DNA of 64,000 bases from Toxonevra muliebris (GCA_963691655.1 OY829326.1:85553235-85617234), one strand, 5' to 3'. Shown: positions 34,415-45,800, counted from the first letter of the stretch. Notes: generated from the letters alone by a model not told the origin. Program-made: numbers and translations.

Positions 34415-35975
34415 ACACAGTCCAACAGCAATTTTGCAACAGAATAGCCACCGTATAATGCTGAGAGGGTATGTTGTATAGACCATTTTTGTAAAACAAA
34501 CTTATAGTCCAGTACGTTTCAGTTTATTTTTACAATGGGTCAAAGTTTTCTTATTTTGGTCGAAGGGATCTGAATACTACGAGCAAAAAGTGTTATAAAT
34601 TGATGTCTGAGAAAAATCTTATTGGCAAAGTTGTACAGTTAAATTTTACGAGGGTCATTTCTGTAGAACATTTTAACCCTTTAGTTCCTCACTTAATGGG
34701 ACAATTTAACCCCGTTTTGGATGAAAACCTGAAAAGTCCTTTCAAAAGAGACCTTTAAGGATTAATATATTCCACAAAAATATTTGTCAGAAAATGTCAC
34801 TAAGGGTCACCAAAGACATATAAGTCATATATATAGCGGTTAACGGCGGATAAAAGAAAATAGTTTTTTACTTCTATCAAAATTGTAATTTATGCAGAAC
34901 TAGCACGTGCTTGATATGTGATCTGCCGGTTCAATCCAAGTCATAGACGTAGAAAATGCCAGTGCCTTGTCACCGCCTTTATATCAGGTCAATATCCCAC
35001 TTTCTCAAGTTGTACATATAACTTTGGTATGAAAATTTTAGACAAACATTTTTTCTAAAATTTCCTAATTTTAGAACCCCTACTTTTACACCCCCTACTT
35101 TGGGAGTTGGAACTCAACTTAAACCCGTTTTTCCACTAATAAAAAAAATACGCGTATGTTCAGTTATGCATTACTGCAGCATTTACAGAAGCAAAAACGT
35201 TCAAAATGAACTAGCTGCTGGTCAAGCATTAGCGGCAAGAAGTAGCATTGCTGCAACAGTTCCTTGCTGTTAAATGCGTGATCAACAGACAAATGTAGGC
35301 GTTTTAAACGCTTTTGTTTCTGCAAATGTTGCAATACTGTATGGCCGAATATACCCTACGTGTCTTAGATTTTCGTCCCTACAACATTTATGAAAATCAG
35401 AAAAATCGGAGCCGGACACCTGGGGACGTCTCCTTGTTGGTCAAAATTAATGTTACAGTTATCTAAATTGATCATAATGCAGAATTCACATTATAGTATA
35501 TTTTATTTATGTGGGTAGACTGCTATTTCTTTTTAGTAACCGTTAACCGTTATATATATGACTTTTATGTCTTTGGTGACCCCTAGTATAATCTTCTGGC
35601 GAATATTTTTGTGGAATATTTTAATCCTTAAATGTCTCTTTTGAAAGGACTTTTGAGGTTTTCATCAAAAAGGGGTCAAATTGTCCCATCAAGAGAGGAA
35701 CTAAAGGGTTAAAATGTCCTACAGAAATTACCCTCGTAAAATTCTACTGTACAACTTTGCCAATAAGATTTTTCTCTGACATCAATTTATAACACTTTTT
35801 GCACTTAATATTCAGTTCCCTTCGACCAAAATAAGAAAACTTTGACCCTCTGTAAACAAAAACTGAAACGTGCTGGACTATAAGTTTATTTTACAAAAAT
35901 TTCTACATTCCCTTTCAGGATTATAGGGTGACTATTCTGTTGCAGCCAAAAAATCTTAATTTGTTGGACTGTGTA
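34415..35975. mobile_element. Foldback-type element with about 440-bp inverted arms
   Basis: The left arm, 34415 to about 34855, reappears in inverse orientation at about 35540-35975. Matching landmarks are ACACAGTCCAACA at the ends, CAACAGAATAG, TTTCTTATTTTGGTCGAAGG, CAAAGTTGTACAGT, TTTAACCCTTTAGTTCCTC, TTTCAAAAGAGAC and GTTAACGG. The arms differ by scattered substitutions. The central 680 bp is unrelated and shows no transposase. Flanks are AT-rich and do not give a clear target duplication (AATA on the left, AATT on the right). The element could fold into a long hairpin in the S1P pre-mRNA. Confidence 0.78.
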
Positions 35976-36089
35976 ATTTTATGAAGTTTTTTTTTCAATT
36001 TGATGTATTTCGGGATCTGCTCAACCAAATTTATCAAAATTTTCAGTACTTCTTCTTTTTTAGTGATAGTTTATGAAGAATTTTTTTCG

Positions 36090-37049
36090 ATCGCCAAATA
36101 ACGTTAATTTGTTTATTTATAAGTATTTGTTTATAACAATTAGCAAGCAAACATGGTTCTGGAGCATGAAAAAATCTGAAAAAAATCTTAAACATTGCCA
36201 GTACTGTTTTAAAAAATATGTGCAAATTTCAAAGTGTGTCCATTTTTAGTGCGAAAGTACAACAAAATGTAGTGGAGGAGTACTACATTAACTACTGTAT
36301 CTTTGTCACAGTACAACTTGGCTAGGAACTTGGTTTAAGAATTGATGTACCTTACTACAGAGCATAAAGAGAATGTACAAAATTAGATACATTATTACAC
36401 AACCTAAATTTTCTAAAAAAAAAACCGAAGAAAAAATGTTGCTTCCAACCCAAAAAAGTTATTAATTACAAATGTGACATTAAAAAAAAAGTATTAATTT
36501 TCTATGTAACAAATCTAATTTTATTGCTCTACGCTTAGTATTATTGAAGTTATGATACATAATTTGGTGGCAAATATTTTTCCTAAGGGATTTTCTTGTA
36601 ACAAATCTAATTTTATTGCTCTACGATTAGTATTATTGAAGTTAAGATACATAATTTGGTGACAAATATTAATCCTAAGAGATTTTCTTAAACACCCTGT
36701 ATCTCTGTGGAGGTTGAAAATACACCCTATATCCAGAAATATTTTTTTTCTGAACAAACCGGAGAGTCTATATTTGACGATAATCGATTTATTTATAATA
36801 ATAAATAGTGAAATTCGCATAGTCGAAAATGTGTTCTTAAATTTTGTTTTGCGAGCGAGAGTGCTGATTTAAAAAATCATAACTTCTAAACAAAAAATGG
36901 ACAAACTTTGAAATTTGCGCATATTTTTTAAAACAGTACTAGCAATGTTTATGATTTTTTCAGATTTTTTTATGCTCCAGAACAATGCTGGCTTGCTAAT
37001 TGTTATAAACATTTACTTATAAATAAACAAATTAACGTTATTTGGCGAT
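36090..37049. repeat. Second long inverted repeat (arms of about 158 bp)
   Basis: The left arm, 36090-36247, starts ATCGCCAAATAACGTTAATT and ends near GTCCATTTTT. Its inverse lies at 36893-37049 and ends AACGTTATTTGGCGAT. The interior is AT-rich with no transposase and contains a 92-bp tandem duplication. It lies only about 115 bp after the foldback element and may be another non-autonomous DNA transposon. Confidence 0.72.
36505..36688. repeat. 92-bp tandem duplication
   Basis: Two head-to-tail copies, 36505-36596 and 36597-36688, begin TGTAACAAATCTAATTTTAT and differ at several positions. The duplication is thus older than the 67-bp one at 18608. It lies inside the loop of the inverted repeat at 36090-37049. 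Confidence 0.8.
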
Positions 37050-37584
37050 TTATCTCGGTTTTCAGACCCTATAGATCTCCCCGTCAACCTTTTATCTTTT
37101 GTTACTTTTACAATTGCTGTCTTGGAGGTGAGGGGTCTTCGATTAAATTAAAAACTCAAAGTGATGTTACGAGATAAATATTTTATTCCTAATTTATTTA
37201 CAGCTAGAAATTTAATCAAAGGTAAACCGTGTTACTTGCTCGAAATGGCGTTACGGAAAAAGAGCGAGTGTATATCAATTACAGTAACAGTTACACTTCA
37301 AATTCATGACATTTCTGTAAGTAAAGAGCCAACCTGTAAACATTTTCATACACAGTGAAAAATGATTTAAGAAATGTTTATAAATGGTTCGCCACAGCGA
37401 CATCCTCTATTACGAGGTGTAATGGACTGAGCTCCAATATTACTTCCAATGCAGCAGTCGGACATGTTCGCATATACAGAGACATGCTAACCTTTAAACT
37501 TTTCGTAATTCAACTATCGCTGTTTTTAGTTGAGATCTCCTTGCTCACGCTAATGCTCTATATGTTATGACAGGCACTACCATC
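37050..37584. other. Intron 2 sequence without recognised features
   Basis: No motif was found in the short open frames at 37161-37358 and 37355-37570. The boundary with the minus-strand LINE that follows is not marked. Confidence 0.35.
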
Positions 37585-38615
37585 ATTGTATATATCCAGC
37601 TCTCTTCCTAGTAAACGGAAATATAATGGTGTTTGCAGGGTTAAAATTTGACCCTACTAACCTGCGCCGCCTCCTAGCCCTCTTTGTATAATTTCACAAA
37701 GAGTTTCTCCAAATTTACCTCTGGCATAAAGACGATGTCATTCGCATACCCTTGGCATCCTATGCCTGCCTCTGAGAGTTTCATTAAAAGTACCAGGCTC
37801 CACATTAGAGGTGACAATACTCCTCACTCATTTGTTCTAGAGTAGAGCATTTCTGACATCCATCAGGATGTTGTGATATTTACTGCTCTTCAACCTAGAT
37901 GTTTGACAGCCTCATCTGAAGTGTTGTCCAAAGCTCCTTCTGTATCCAGGAAAACACATATTGCCACTTCTTTCACATCTAATGTCCCTTGAATCTTCCT
38001 CGCTAAGTGAGCGAGAGCTGTCTCGGTAGACCTGCCTGATTTGGGTGCAGTGGTGTTATCTTTAAAACTACATTGTATATGGTTGTCAGCCACCTTTTCA
38101 AGTGTTTCCAACATAACAGATGTTAAGCTTATAGACCTGAAGATCTTAGGCTGCACGCACAGTGAAGCTGTAATGCTGATGTTGAGCTTGCAAGCAAACG
38201 CGCGCAAAAGTGATCCGAAGAGTTTGTATGCGAGTGACAGCAACGCACAGCTGTAAAGCTTCACTGTGCGCTCAGCCTTAAGATAAGTGGTATGTTTTTT
38301 GCCCACTTTTGGTATGAAGACTATCTTTAGTCCAGCTGTGAGTACGTAGCCAAGAGCCAGGCTACTTCTCTTTATACTTATAAGGAATGGCATTATTTCC
38401 TTAATGCTCTTTTGTAGGAGGACAGGAATGATGTCGTCAAGACTGGGTCTTTAAATGATTGAAACGTGTGTAGGCGCAGAGCATATTTCTGCTGTTGCCT
38501 ACCTGTCTACTCTGTTTATTCTTCTAGGCTGCCACCCTGAATCACTGTTATCTATCCCAACACTTCCTGGGAAGTATGTTTCTAAAAGCAATTCAGATCT
38601 TTCCGTTTCCATTAC
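37585..38615 (-). mobile_element. Minus-strand LINE reverse-transcriptase fragment
   Basis: Read leftward from 38615, the frames give LLLETYFPGSVGIDNSD, then VFIPKVGKKHTTYLK (broken by a MITE at 38149-38277). RT fingers and palm follow: FRSISLTSVMLETLEKVADN, SGRSTETALAHLARKIQG and AICVFLDTEGALDNTS. The catalytic motif appears as GYANDIVFMPE near 37740, where YADD has become YAND. The style matches the I/LOA-type LINEs elsewhere in the window (compare VVFIPKIGKD at 5650). Stops and frameshifts are frequent and no RNase H was found downstream, so this is an inactive fragment in S1P intron 2. Confidence 0.78.
38149..38277. mobile_element. 129-bp MITE with TTA target duplication inside the LINE
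   Basis: The ends GGCTGCACGCACAGTGAAGC and, inverted, GGCTGAGCGCACAGTGAAGC match at 18 of 20 positions. TTA flanks both sides (38146-38148 and 38278-38280). Removing the element plus one TTA restores a continuous RT frame, TYLKIFRSISL, which confirms the boundaries. TTA duplication suggests PIF/Harbinger. A Harbinger transposase remnant lies about 370 bp away, but a direct link is unproven. Confidence 0.8.
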
Positions 38616-38619
38616 AGGT

Positions 38620-39303
38620 GAAGCAGCCATCTGATTTCTTCAACGCCATTTTCATATCCAGTCCTGCTTTTGCAAAGGTTTTATATGTCCCTGGATGGCA
38701 TGCGTCAATGACTCGAATTACCATATCGTAGTCGCAAATCTAAAAAATATCGCAAAATTAATAATTGTAATTCGTCATAGTATCATAAAACTTACGATCA
38801 TAGCATTTATGCTATAGCAGCCTTTGCGATTGTAGTACGACTATCCTTGCTCTGCCGGTTTTACAATCTTCACATGTGTGCCATCAATGCACCCTACAGC
38901 TCCGCTAATACTGAATTTTTCGTAAAAATAGCTTTTTGATTTTCAGGTTTCGGGATCCAAAGTTGTCAGCTTAATCCATTTCAGACAAATTTTGGGTTCC
39001 AGAAGCTTTAGCATATTTATCATCACTTTAGACACCGTACTTCTAGTCAAAGCTGCATTGGGATTTTTTCCCACCGATCGTTGATAGCCTTCCTCGGCCA
39101 GAAATCTTAAAGTCGCATGCATAAGACAAGACCATATCAAATGTTGCTTTATTTAAGCGAAATTATGCAATGAATCTATAAATATGTGTATTTTAAATCC
39201 TTCGGCGCTGTTCTATAAATTTTGAGCACTACTTACGTGGAGTCCGGCAAAGCAAAAGGATTGCTATAGTCTCGCAAAATCTTGCGCTTTACTTTTTCTT
39301 CCA
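38620..39303 (-). pseudogene. PIF/Harbinger (HARBI1-like) transposase remnant with introns
   Basis: Reading leftward from 39303, MEEKVKRKILRDYSNPFALP is followed by a GTAAGT donor near 39240. At 39140-38943 is LRFLAEEGYQRSVGKNPNAA with LTRSTVSKVMINMLKLLEPK, typical of the HARBI1 helix-turn-helix region. After a frame change comes SGAVGCIDGTHVKIVKPAEQ, then a stop, then SYYNRKGCYSINAMI. GAIDGTH and NRKG-YSIN are Harbinger DDE-nuclease signatures. A 56-nt intron with GTAAGT and TTTTTTAG ends (38795-38740) interrupts the frame. Beyond it ICDYDMVIRVIDACHPGT continues the domain. The later catalytic residues are lost where the LINE begins. The copy is non-functional. Confidence 0.78.
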
Positions 39304-39362
39304 TATCCTTCTCTCTATCTGCCACAACTGCCATCAAAATTGCAAAACTATTTTTTTTTTTT

Positions 39363-39712
39363 TTGAAGTATCTATACATTTATTAGTGCAACTACAATTT
39401 TATTCCAGAAGATATCATATTAAATATCAATTTAAAGAGTTTGGCCAAAAATTATTAGATATAAAATCGGTTAAGCCAATTCCAAAATATTAGCGTCGGA
39501 AATTTTTTAAAATTCGCTCATTGAACAAAGCATTGCACTCATCGTTGTAAAAATCATTGCTTAAGCGGGAGTAAATAACTAATGAGAGAGAGAAGACATG
39601 AGTTACGGCATATCTCAGAATTATCTAACGAATTATCTGCATACACAAATAACAAAACAAACACCAATGAGTACTTTGGTTCTTTTTTGGTATTTATTTT
39701 GTCATAAAGACA
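39363..39712 (-). repeat. Dispersed non-coding repeat, copy 3 (uninterrupted 3' end)
   Basis: This is the inverse-orientation copy of 16607-16976. It retains the 3' flank ACTAATAAATGTATAGATA without the 1.8 kb insertion, and so serves as the empty-site control for that element. The family remains unclassified. Confidence 0.65.
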
Positions 39713-41541
39713 TTTTTTGAGCAAAAAAAAAGTAGCCCCAGTTATTGGGGCCTTGCTGACTAGTTATTATTTATTTCTTTTAATTATAAAATTAAGAATA
39801 AGAAATGAACAGAGTTTTTGTTTGCAAAATTATCAAAACAGCTGATTCGATAGCAAGTTTGAATCTGATTTTAAACAATTCCGATTTTTTAAATTCCATT
39901 TCTAATCCGACACGAATTTCAATTCCGATTTTTGTGCAATTCCGAATCGGATTTCAGAACAGGGGTGATTATATACTTTGTATACATCCATGTTTTTATA
40001 CTTTGTAACCCTGCAAGAACTGCTTAACCGATACACCAATACATTGAAATAAATTTTGCTTCAATCAAACTCAACGCACATTATTGCTCTTTCTCTCATT
40101 TGACACTTAAATTGTTAGTGTTGTAGCAAAGTTCGCATACGCATGCTTACCAAAGTAATCGGATAAAACATGAAAACTTAATTGAATATTGCATTGCAGT
40201 TTAATATTTTTTTCAACTTATTCAACCCAACACCGAAAACCAATTATTTATTGGAAAACGATTAGTGATTTTAACTATATCCAACTATATATTTATATTT
40301 TATACAATCGACTAGATATATACATTCGGGTACTTGTGCAAAAAAGTTACATCACTAATATGTATGTCAAAAAATTGTCAAAAAGTGAAAAACAATTATA
40401 AAATGACGCCGCAAATAAAAAAGTGTGAAGAGTAAACGAAAAGGACAAGTAAAAGTTTATTTAAAAAATTGGTTAAGTTAACTTAATTTTTTAAACTTAT
40501 TTCTACAGATGTTTTTGTGATAGAAGGAAAATGCTGTACGGAAAGAGTCGAGCTGAGCCACAAACGACTCATGCAAAAATAATTTATTTAAAAATTAAAT
40601 AAAACTAAATTTGTTTCAATTATTTATTTAAATAAAAAAAAAAAAAATTAAATTAAATTATAATTTATAGGGCAACCGGCATGCCTGATGGCAAATATTA
40701 TGTTAGTTAATTGGGTATATGCCTGCTAGTACTGACGGGTCTGAAAGAGACCAATATATTATCTCACTATATCAACAACTCGTGTAGAAGAGTTCCTGTT
40801 ACATTTTTTCCAGCGCTCTGTATAAAATAATTGAAAGTTTTCAAATTTCTAACTGATACTTTTAGTAGTAATACTACACAAATGAATGAATGACCGATAC
40901 TGTTCTTGCAGGAAAGTGTTACTAAAGACTCAATAGGTCCGTTCCCGTACTTTTTGGGTAAAGTCTGGTAAACTGAGAGTAAACGAAAAATGCTCTCTCT
41001 GATACACAAAAATGCACAAAAGTACAGGAACGCACAAAACCACTTTTCTTGCACGAAACAAAACGTAAAATTTTAACGACAGTTAAATTCAAAAAACAAA
41101 GTTTTTGTCATATTTAATAAAATAAAAATTGTTAAATCTTACAAGAAAATAAATAAATAATGAAAAAATTAAACATAAATAAAATTGTGCGCCTGTCTAG
41201 TTTTGTAGAATCTTCTGGTTCACAATCACTTTTGCATTATTCAGAAATAGCAGAAGCTTCTACAGCGTCAGAAGTTGAACAGACAATTGCGTCATTAACT
41301 TGTGGAGAATGTAGTTAAAAATTAACTAATATACTATCAATTAATTTTCAATTGTCATTCAAACATTTTCCATTTTAAATAACACTTTTTCTAAAAATTC
41401 TTTATTTATTAATTTCAAATTTTCAATATATTTTCACAAAAGTAAAACAGCAGATTGTTTGACACTTTTAACATTTTTACCGGAAGAAAAAGTTCGGGCT
41501 ACTTTCTGCAAGAAGAATAAGAAGACAATTACCCTCTCATC
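39713..41541. other. AT-rich intron 2 sequence, possible element ends around 40935-41040
   Basis: No gene is recognised. GTTCCCGTACTTTTTGGG near 40943 and AAAAGTACAGGAACGC near 41019 form an imperfect inverted pair. A further related word, GAGTACAGGAACGC, lies near 42037. These could be ends of a small non-autonomous element, but boundaries and duplications could not be fixed. Confidence 0.35.
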
Positions 41542-41601
41542 CATGGTAGAAGTATTTAGAGGTAGATGCATTTTTTAAAAAAGTGGCCATTTTGAATTTT
41601 T
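41542..41601. repeat. Second copy of the 60-bp repeat from 9471
   Basis: CATGGTAGAAGTATTTAGAG through CATTTTGAATTTTT matches 9471-9530 with few differences. At its right edge the small TIR element begins, so the repeat may have served as its target. Confidence 0.6.
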
Positions 41602-41974
41602 GACAAGTAAGAGGAACATTTTAGAGATGCATTTTTTTTAAATGGATACAAAAGAGTGTTAGTAGTAGATTATCAATACTATTTTTACTACTTAGTACTA
41701 AATTATAAATTTTATTTGTAATAAACAAAATATAAATAATGTTATTTAAATTTGTTTTCTTTATTAGCAAATACTTTAAACATACTAAAAGTAAAAAAAT
41801 ATTATAAAAAGCAGCAACTAATTCTCCCTATGTACATGCAACACTATGCAAATTATTTTCCTATAAATTCTCACTTAAAAATTGTACCATGAAAATACAA
41901 CGCTGTGGCAAAAAGAAGAATAGTATCAAAACAAATATTTTCCCAATTGTCAAAGTTCCTCTTACTTGTCAAAA
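41598..41974. mobile_element. 377-bp element with perfect 20-bp terminal inverted repeats
   Basis: TTTTGACAAGTAAGAGGAAC at 41598-41617 is matched exactly by its inverse at 41955-41974. The interior is AT-rich and non-coding. No clear target duplication is visible (flanks TTTGAA on the left and TGCATA on the right), and the outer T/A run may belong to the target rather than to the element. It is a MITE of uncertain superfamily. Confidence 0.6.
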
Positions 41975-42381
41975 TGCATATACCTTCTTAATTCCGCTGC
42001 CATGCTCTCATCTCTGCTTTCTTTTGCAAGTTTTTTGAGTACAGGAACGCTTTCTGGGCTGGCCGAACCATTTTCATATATTTGGCGAAAAAGGTGTTGC
42101 CATACACTAAAAGCAATTGCTGAGTTTAAATTAAACTCACACTGAAAAACTGCTTCTATTGTTAAACGTAGATTAGAGTTAAACGACGTTTAAGCAAACT
42201 TAGTTCAAAACGAGTTTAAACTCCCACTAAAACTGGCTCTTAGGGTTATAGATTTACTTCTTTACTTACTTTTTATTTACTTTTACTATAGATTTGCTTA
42301 CAAATTACATAAGCTACAATGATTTATTTTATATTTTCGTATATGTACAAACGATTTTGTTGTGTACTCTTTTAATTTCAG

Positions 42382-43234
42382 GTCTCTTATACATCTTGGT
42401 TTCTGGATGCATTCAATTACGCCATATTTCGAAAAATCAATGTTTTAAATTTGAGTATAGGAGGTCCGGATTTTCTAGATCATCCCTTTGTGGATAAGGT
42501 ATTGGAATTATCCGCAAACAAAGTTATAATGGTTTCTGCTATAGGGAACGATGGACCGCTTTATGGTACTCTAAATAACCCGGGTGACCAAAGTGATGTT
42601 ATTGGAGTAGGTGGAATAAACTTTGATCACAAAGTAGCAAAATTTAGCTCTAGAGGTATGACGACCTGGGAGTTACCACTCGGTTATGGTCGTTTAAAAC
42701 CTGACATCGTAACATTTGGAAGCCAAGTTAAAGGCAGCAATATACGAGGAGGTTGCCGATCACTATCTGGTACATCAGTGGCTTCACCTGTTGTAGCGGG
42801 TGCTATTGCTCTTATTACTAGCGCTGTGTTACATAAACTTGACCTTGTTAATCCTTCATCAATGAAGCAGGTCTTAATTGAAGGAGCTTCTCGGCTAGCA
42901 GATAACAACATGTTTGAGCAAGGTCATGGAAAACTTAATATATTAAAAAGCATGAAATTGCTGTCGGCATATATTCCAAGAGTGACATTAAGCCCATCCT
43001 ATTTAGATTTTACTGAAAATTACATGTGGCCATACAGTTCGCAACCATTGTTTTGTGGAAGTATGCCAGTGATAGCAAATGTGACAATTTTAAATGGAAT
43101 AGCGGTTACAGGGAAAATAGTCGATCAACCGGTATGGCATTCGTATGCAGATAAATATGGAATTCTACTAGATGTCGCAATTTCCTTCTCATCTGTTTTA
43201 TGGCCTTGGTCGGGCTGGATGTCGATACATTTAG
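42382..43234 (+). CDS. S1P: S1P (MBTPS1) exon 3: oxyanion Asn, catalytic Ser and following domain
   Basis: The exon starts after TTTAATTTCAG in phase 0 and encodes residues 248-531 plus one base. It completes the peptidase S8 domain. [14 protein letters not shown] joins exon 2 exactly as in the human protein (from memory). [17 protein letters not shown] follows, then the oxyanion-hole Asn in [13 protein letters not shown] (Asn303), and the nucleophile in [14 protein letters not shown] (Ser379). The Asp-His-Asn-Ser spacings (31, 89, 76) equal those of human S1P. Downstream blocks such as [26 protein letters not shown] and [10 protein letters not shown] are also conserved. The donor is TTTAG|GTATGT after 43234 (phase 1). 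The open frame beyond that point is intronic. Confidence 0.95.
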
Positions 43235-43974
43235 GTATGTATTATCGAAACTTTATTATTTTGCATTTCAAAGTTTTTTAATTATTAAGGTCAAAAGTTT
43301 GCACTAAAAAATCAAAAATATGCAGCTAAAAATAAATAATATTATCTTAAAACTAGGAAAATATGCGTAAGTATTTTTTAAATATTTATTTACATAGTGT
43401 TTAACAACAAGAAATTTGTATAACTTGCTTGTAAATAATAAAAAAATCAAAAGTGGAAACAAAAGCAAATATGTGAATATTTTGATTTTTTATTGTATTA
43501 AATTCGTACGAAATAGGTAATTCAAATACTTATTGAATAAACTACACTTTTTCAAAAAACAAATAAAACTCCATTGGTTCCATTGGTTCAAAGTCTTTAT
43601 ATATATTTATATAACAGTGAAATGGTGTGTATATATGTATATATAAAGAGACTTGAACTTAAACTGAACTTCAAAATTGAATAAAAAGAGTTGTGTATGA
43701 GATATGACTGAAACCTTTATTGGGGATTAAAGTATGTACATTCAAAACAATTATGTTTTAAAAATCACCATCTGGCCATTCTCGTTTCGGAAAATGTATA
43801 GCCCAATGACGCCGACATCAAACAGTAAATTTTTCCGGATACTCTTGATACTGTTATGGTTTACTCTCTTTTCAAATGCTGCAGTTTTGCTTGTTTACAA
43901 AGTCGTTTAACCAAAAATATGCTTGATCTCAGAAGCTGATTTTTTTGTCAAAATTTAGATCCGTTTCTAATCCA
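43235..43974. other. Start of S1P intron 3, AT-rich
   Basis: No feature is recognised between the exon 3 donor and the minus-strand transposase relic. A TA-rich microsatellite-like patch lies around 43590-43650. Confidence 0.4.
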
Positions 43975-44250
43975 ATTTCCAATGTCAAGTTGAGGTCACA
44001 GTAAGGTCAACTCATTGTGCACGACGAGGAATCGAGAGGTTTGGGTCTTCAGCCACGCTTTCAGCAAGAGCAACAATATTCTCGCTTGACCGCACATTTA
44101 GACGTCATACAGGGACTGCTCGATCGGCAACCGAACCGCTGTGCTTCGCGATAATTCGTTCAATTGATCGTTTGGTTGGACGATAATTTCGGCCGTAAAT
44201 ATTTCTTAGCTCGCGAAAAGTTTGGCGAACAGAATACGAATTTTTATAAT
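43975..44250 (-). pseudogene. Tc1/mariner-type transposase N-terminal relic (DUF4817-like)
   Basis: Leftward frames read LRELRNIYGRNYRPTKRSIE, RIIAKHSGSVADRAVPV, a stop, then LNVRSSENIVALAESVAEDP and NLSIPRRAQ. From memory this matches the HTH region (YGR-NRPT--AI ... RSV-----ENIA-V-ESV-E-P--SI-RR) of a very common arthropod transposase group labelled DUF4817. Only the DNA-binding part is present. Confidence 0.65.
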
Positions 44251-44389
44251 AATTTTTAACAATTTCGCAACGTTGTTAAATGGTGTAGTGCTCAATGGTA
44301 AAATGGTTATTATGACAGAGCACAAACGTCCAAGAAATACAGTACTGCCATCTGAGACGTCAGAGCGATAAGTTGTCAAAGTTTCGGAC

Positions 44390-44930
44390 ATAGCTATTGA
44401 AAAACCCGTTATGTATGTTCCTTATAGGTTCCGAAACAGCTGAATTGATTCGCTTCAAATTTGGGATAAAGATAGCTCCTACAGTAGGCTATATTGAACT
44501 TACAAATTTCGCCGCTAGAGGACACCCCCATTTTTGTGGCACGGCTGTAAAATTTAGTATGGAAACATTATTTGTCAGTGGTATTGGAAAGAAAATCGAT
44601 GAGCTTGAATTAGTGGGCGTTGCACCTACTATACAAACGGTTGTAGTGTTTGACAGAAATTTGTCATTTATGACCAAGTGGGCGTGGTACTTTCATACTA
44701 CTCGAATGCATTTTTCAATATACCTCCGTAACCATTTACGGAAGAGTAGTGCTGCATTCGGGGTCACTGAATCCGACCCTCTACTCAGATTTTCTGTATC
44801 ACGTCTGGAACCCCCGGTATGGGGTGAAAACCCATCATTTTGGTATCGCGGAACCTATATAATATCGCAGATACAAAATAATAAAGATTCTTCGAAAAAA
44901 ATATTCTCCATCAAAAAATAGTCGAAGGTC
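44390..44930. repeat. Probable multicopy non-coding element with a chance 174-codon frame
   Basis: The plus-strand frame at 44397-44921 has no known domain. The text (TCCGAAACAGCTGAATTGAT, AAGTGGGCGTGGTAC) resembles the non-coding interiors of fly DNA transposons. A similar GGGCGTGGCAGTTGACCGAT occurs inside the Transib-like element at about 22382. I regard it as a transposon interior rather than a gene, with unknown boundaries. Confidence 0.4.
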
Positions 44931-45519
44931 AAAACCACCTAAGTCCAACTTTTTCCCAGAAATTAATCTTTGACGGACTAAAATCTTTTCTTTTTTTTTT
45001 GGTATAGTGCCTATATAGGATTTACCGTTGGAAAAAGCAACAAAAAAAATTTGAAAATTTTTTTAATCAAAAAGTAGTCGGGGTCACCGAAACAAACTTC
45101 TGATTATAATTTGAATTACTTATAAATGATAGAATAACTGCGTAATAACTGTTTCATTTGTCTAGTTTATATTTTATGCAAAATTATCTAAAGCCCCAAA
45201 AAATGCCAAATATTCCTTTTTTTTTATTTTAATAAAGCCGCATAAAAATTCAAAATATTGATAAAAATTAAATGAGACCCCAAAAACGAAATAAAAACCC
45301 AATTATTCATGTTTTTGTTTTCTATGGAAATATTTGGAGACTTATTTATTTATGACCCTATTTTTTAATGTGAAGTGAAATAAAGTAGTATGGTTTTATT
45401 TCCTATGGCCTTATAACACTGCACCAACCACACACCAAAAATAGCATGCCTTTTGTGATTAAACTCAGAAATATTCCTTTTGTAATAAGTAAAATTTACC
45501 GATAAAGAAAAAATATATT
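44931..45519. other. AT-rich intron 3 sequence without recognised features
   Basis: No coding, RNA or bounded repeat signal was found. Confidence 0.4.
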
Positions 45520-45800
45520 ATTTTGGCCGAAATTCCTTTTTAAATTGGAAAATCAACCAAAAATTATTTGGCTGAATTTCCTTTTTAATACAGAAAATAA
45601 ACCAAAATTTTTTTGGTCGGATTTCCATTTGGATTTTGGCTGAAATTTCTTTTTTGTTTGGCAATTAAGCCAAAAAATTTTTGCCGAAATTCTTTCTTTT
45701 TTTTCGTATTTTCTAAACATAAGGAAATTAGTACAAAATATTTTCATACATTTTTTTTTTGGCTGAAATTCCTTTCAGATTTTGCTCGAATTTCCGTTCC
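45520..45800. repeat. Degenerate tandem repeat (period about 46-50 bp)
   Basis: The clause TTTGGCYGAAATTCCTTTTT followed by AAATCAACCAAAAATT recurs about five times with substitutions and length changes (near 45522, 45568, 45614, 45634, 45684 and 45763). It looks like a decaying minisatellite. No coding role is apparent. Confidence 0.6.

Noticed and set aside
42684..42911. Antisense open frame opposite S1P exon 3
   Set aside because: It is a shadow of the conserved S1P coding frame with no features of its own.
44397..44921. 174-codon open frame on the plus strand as a protein-coding gene
   Set aside because: No known domain, no splice or start context, and text typical of transposon interiors. 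It lies within S1P intron 3 and is best read as a chance frame.
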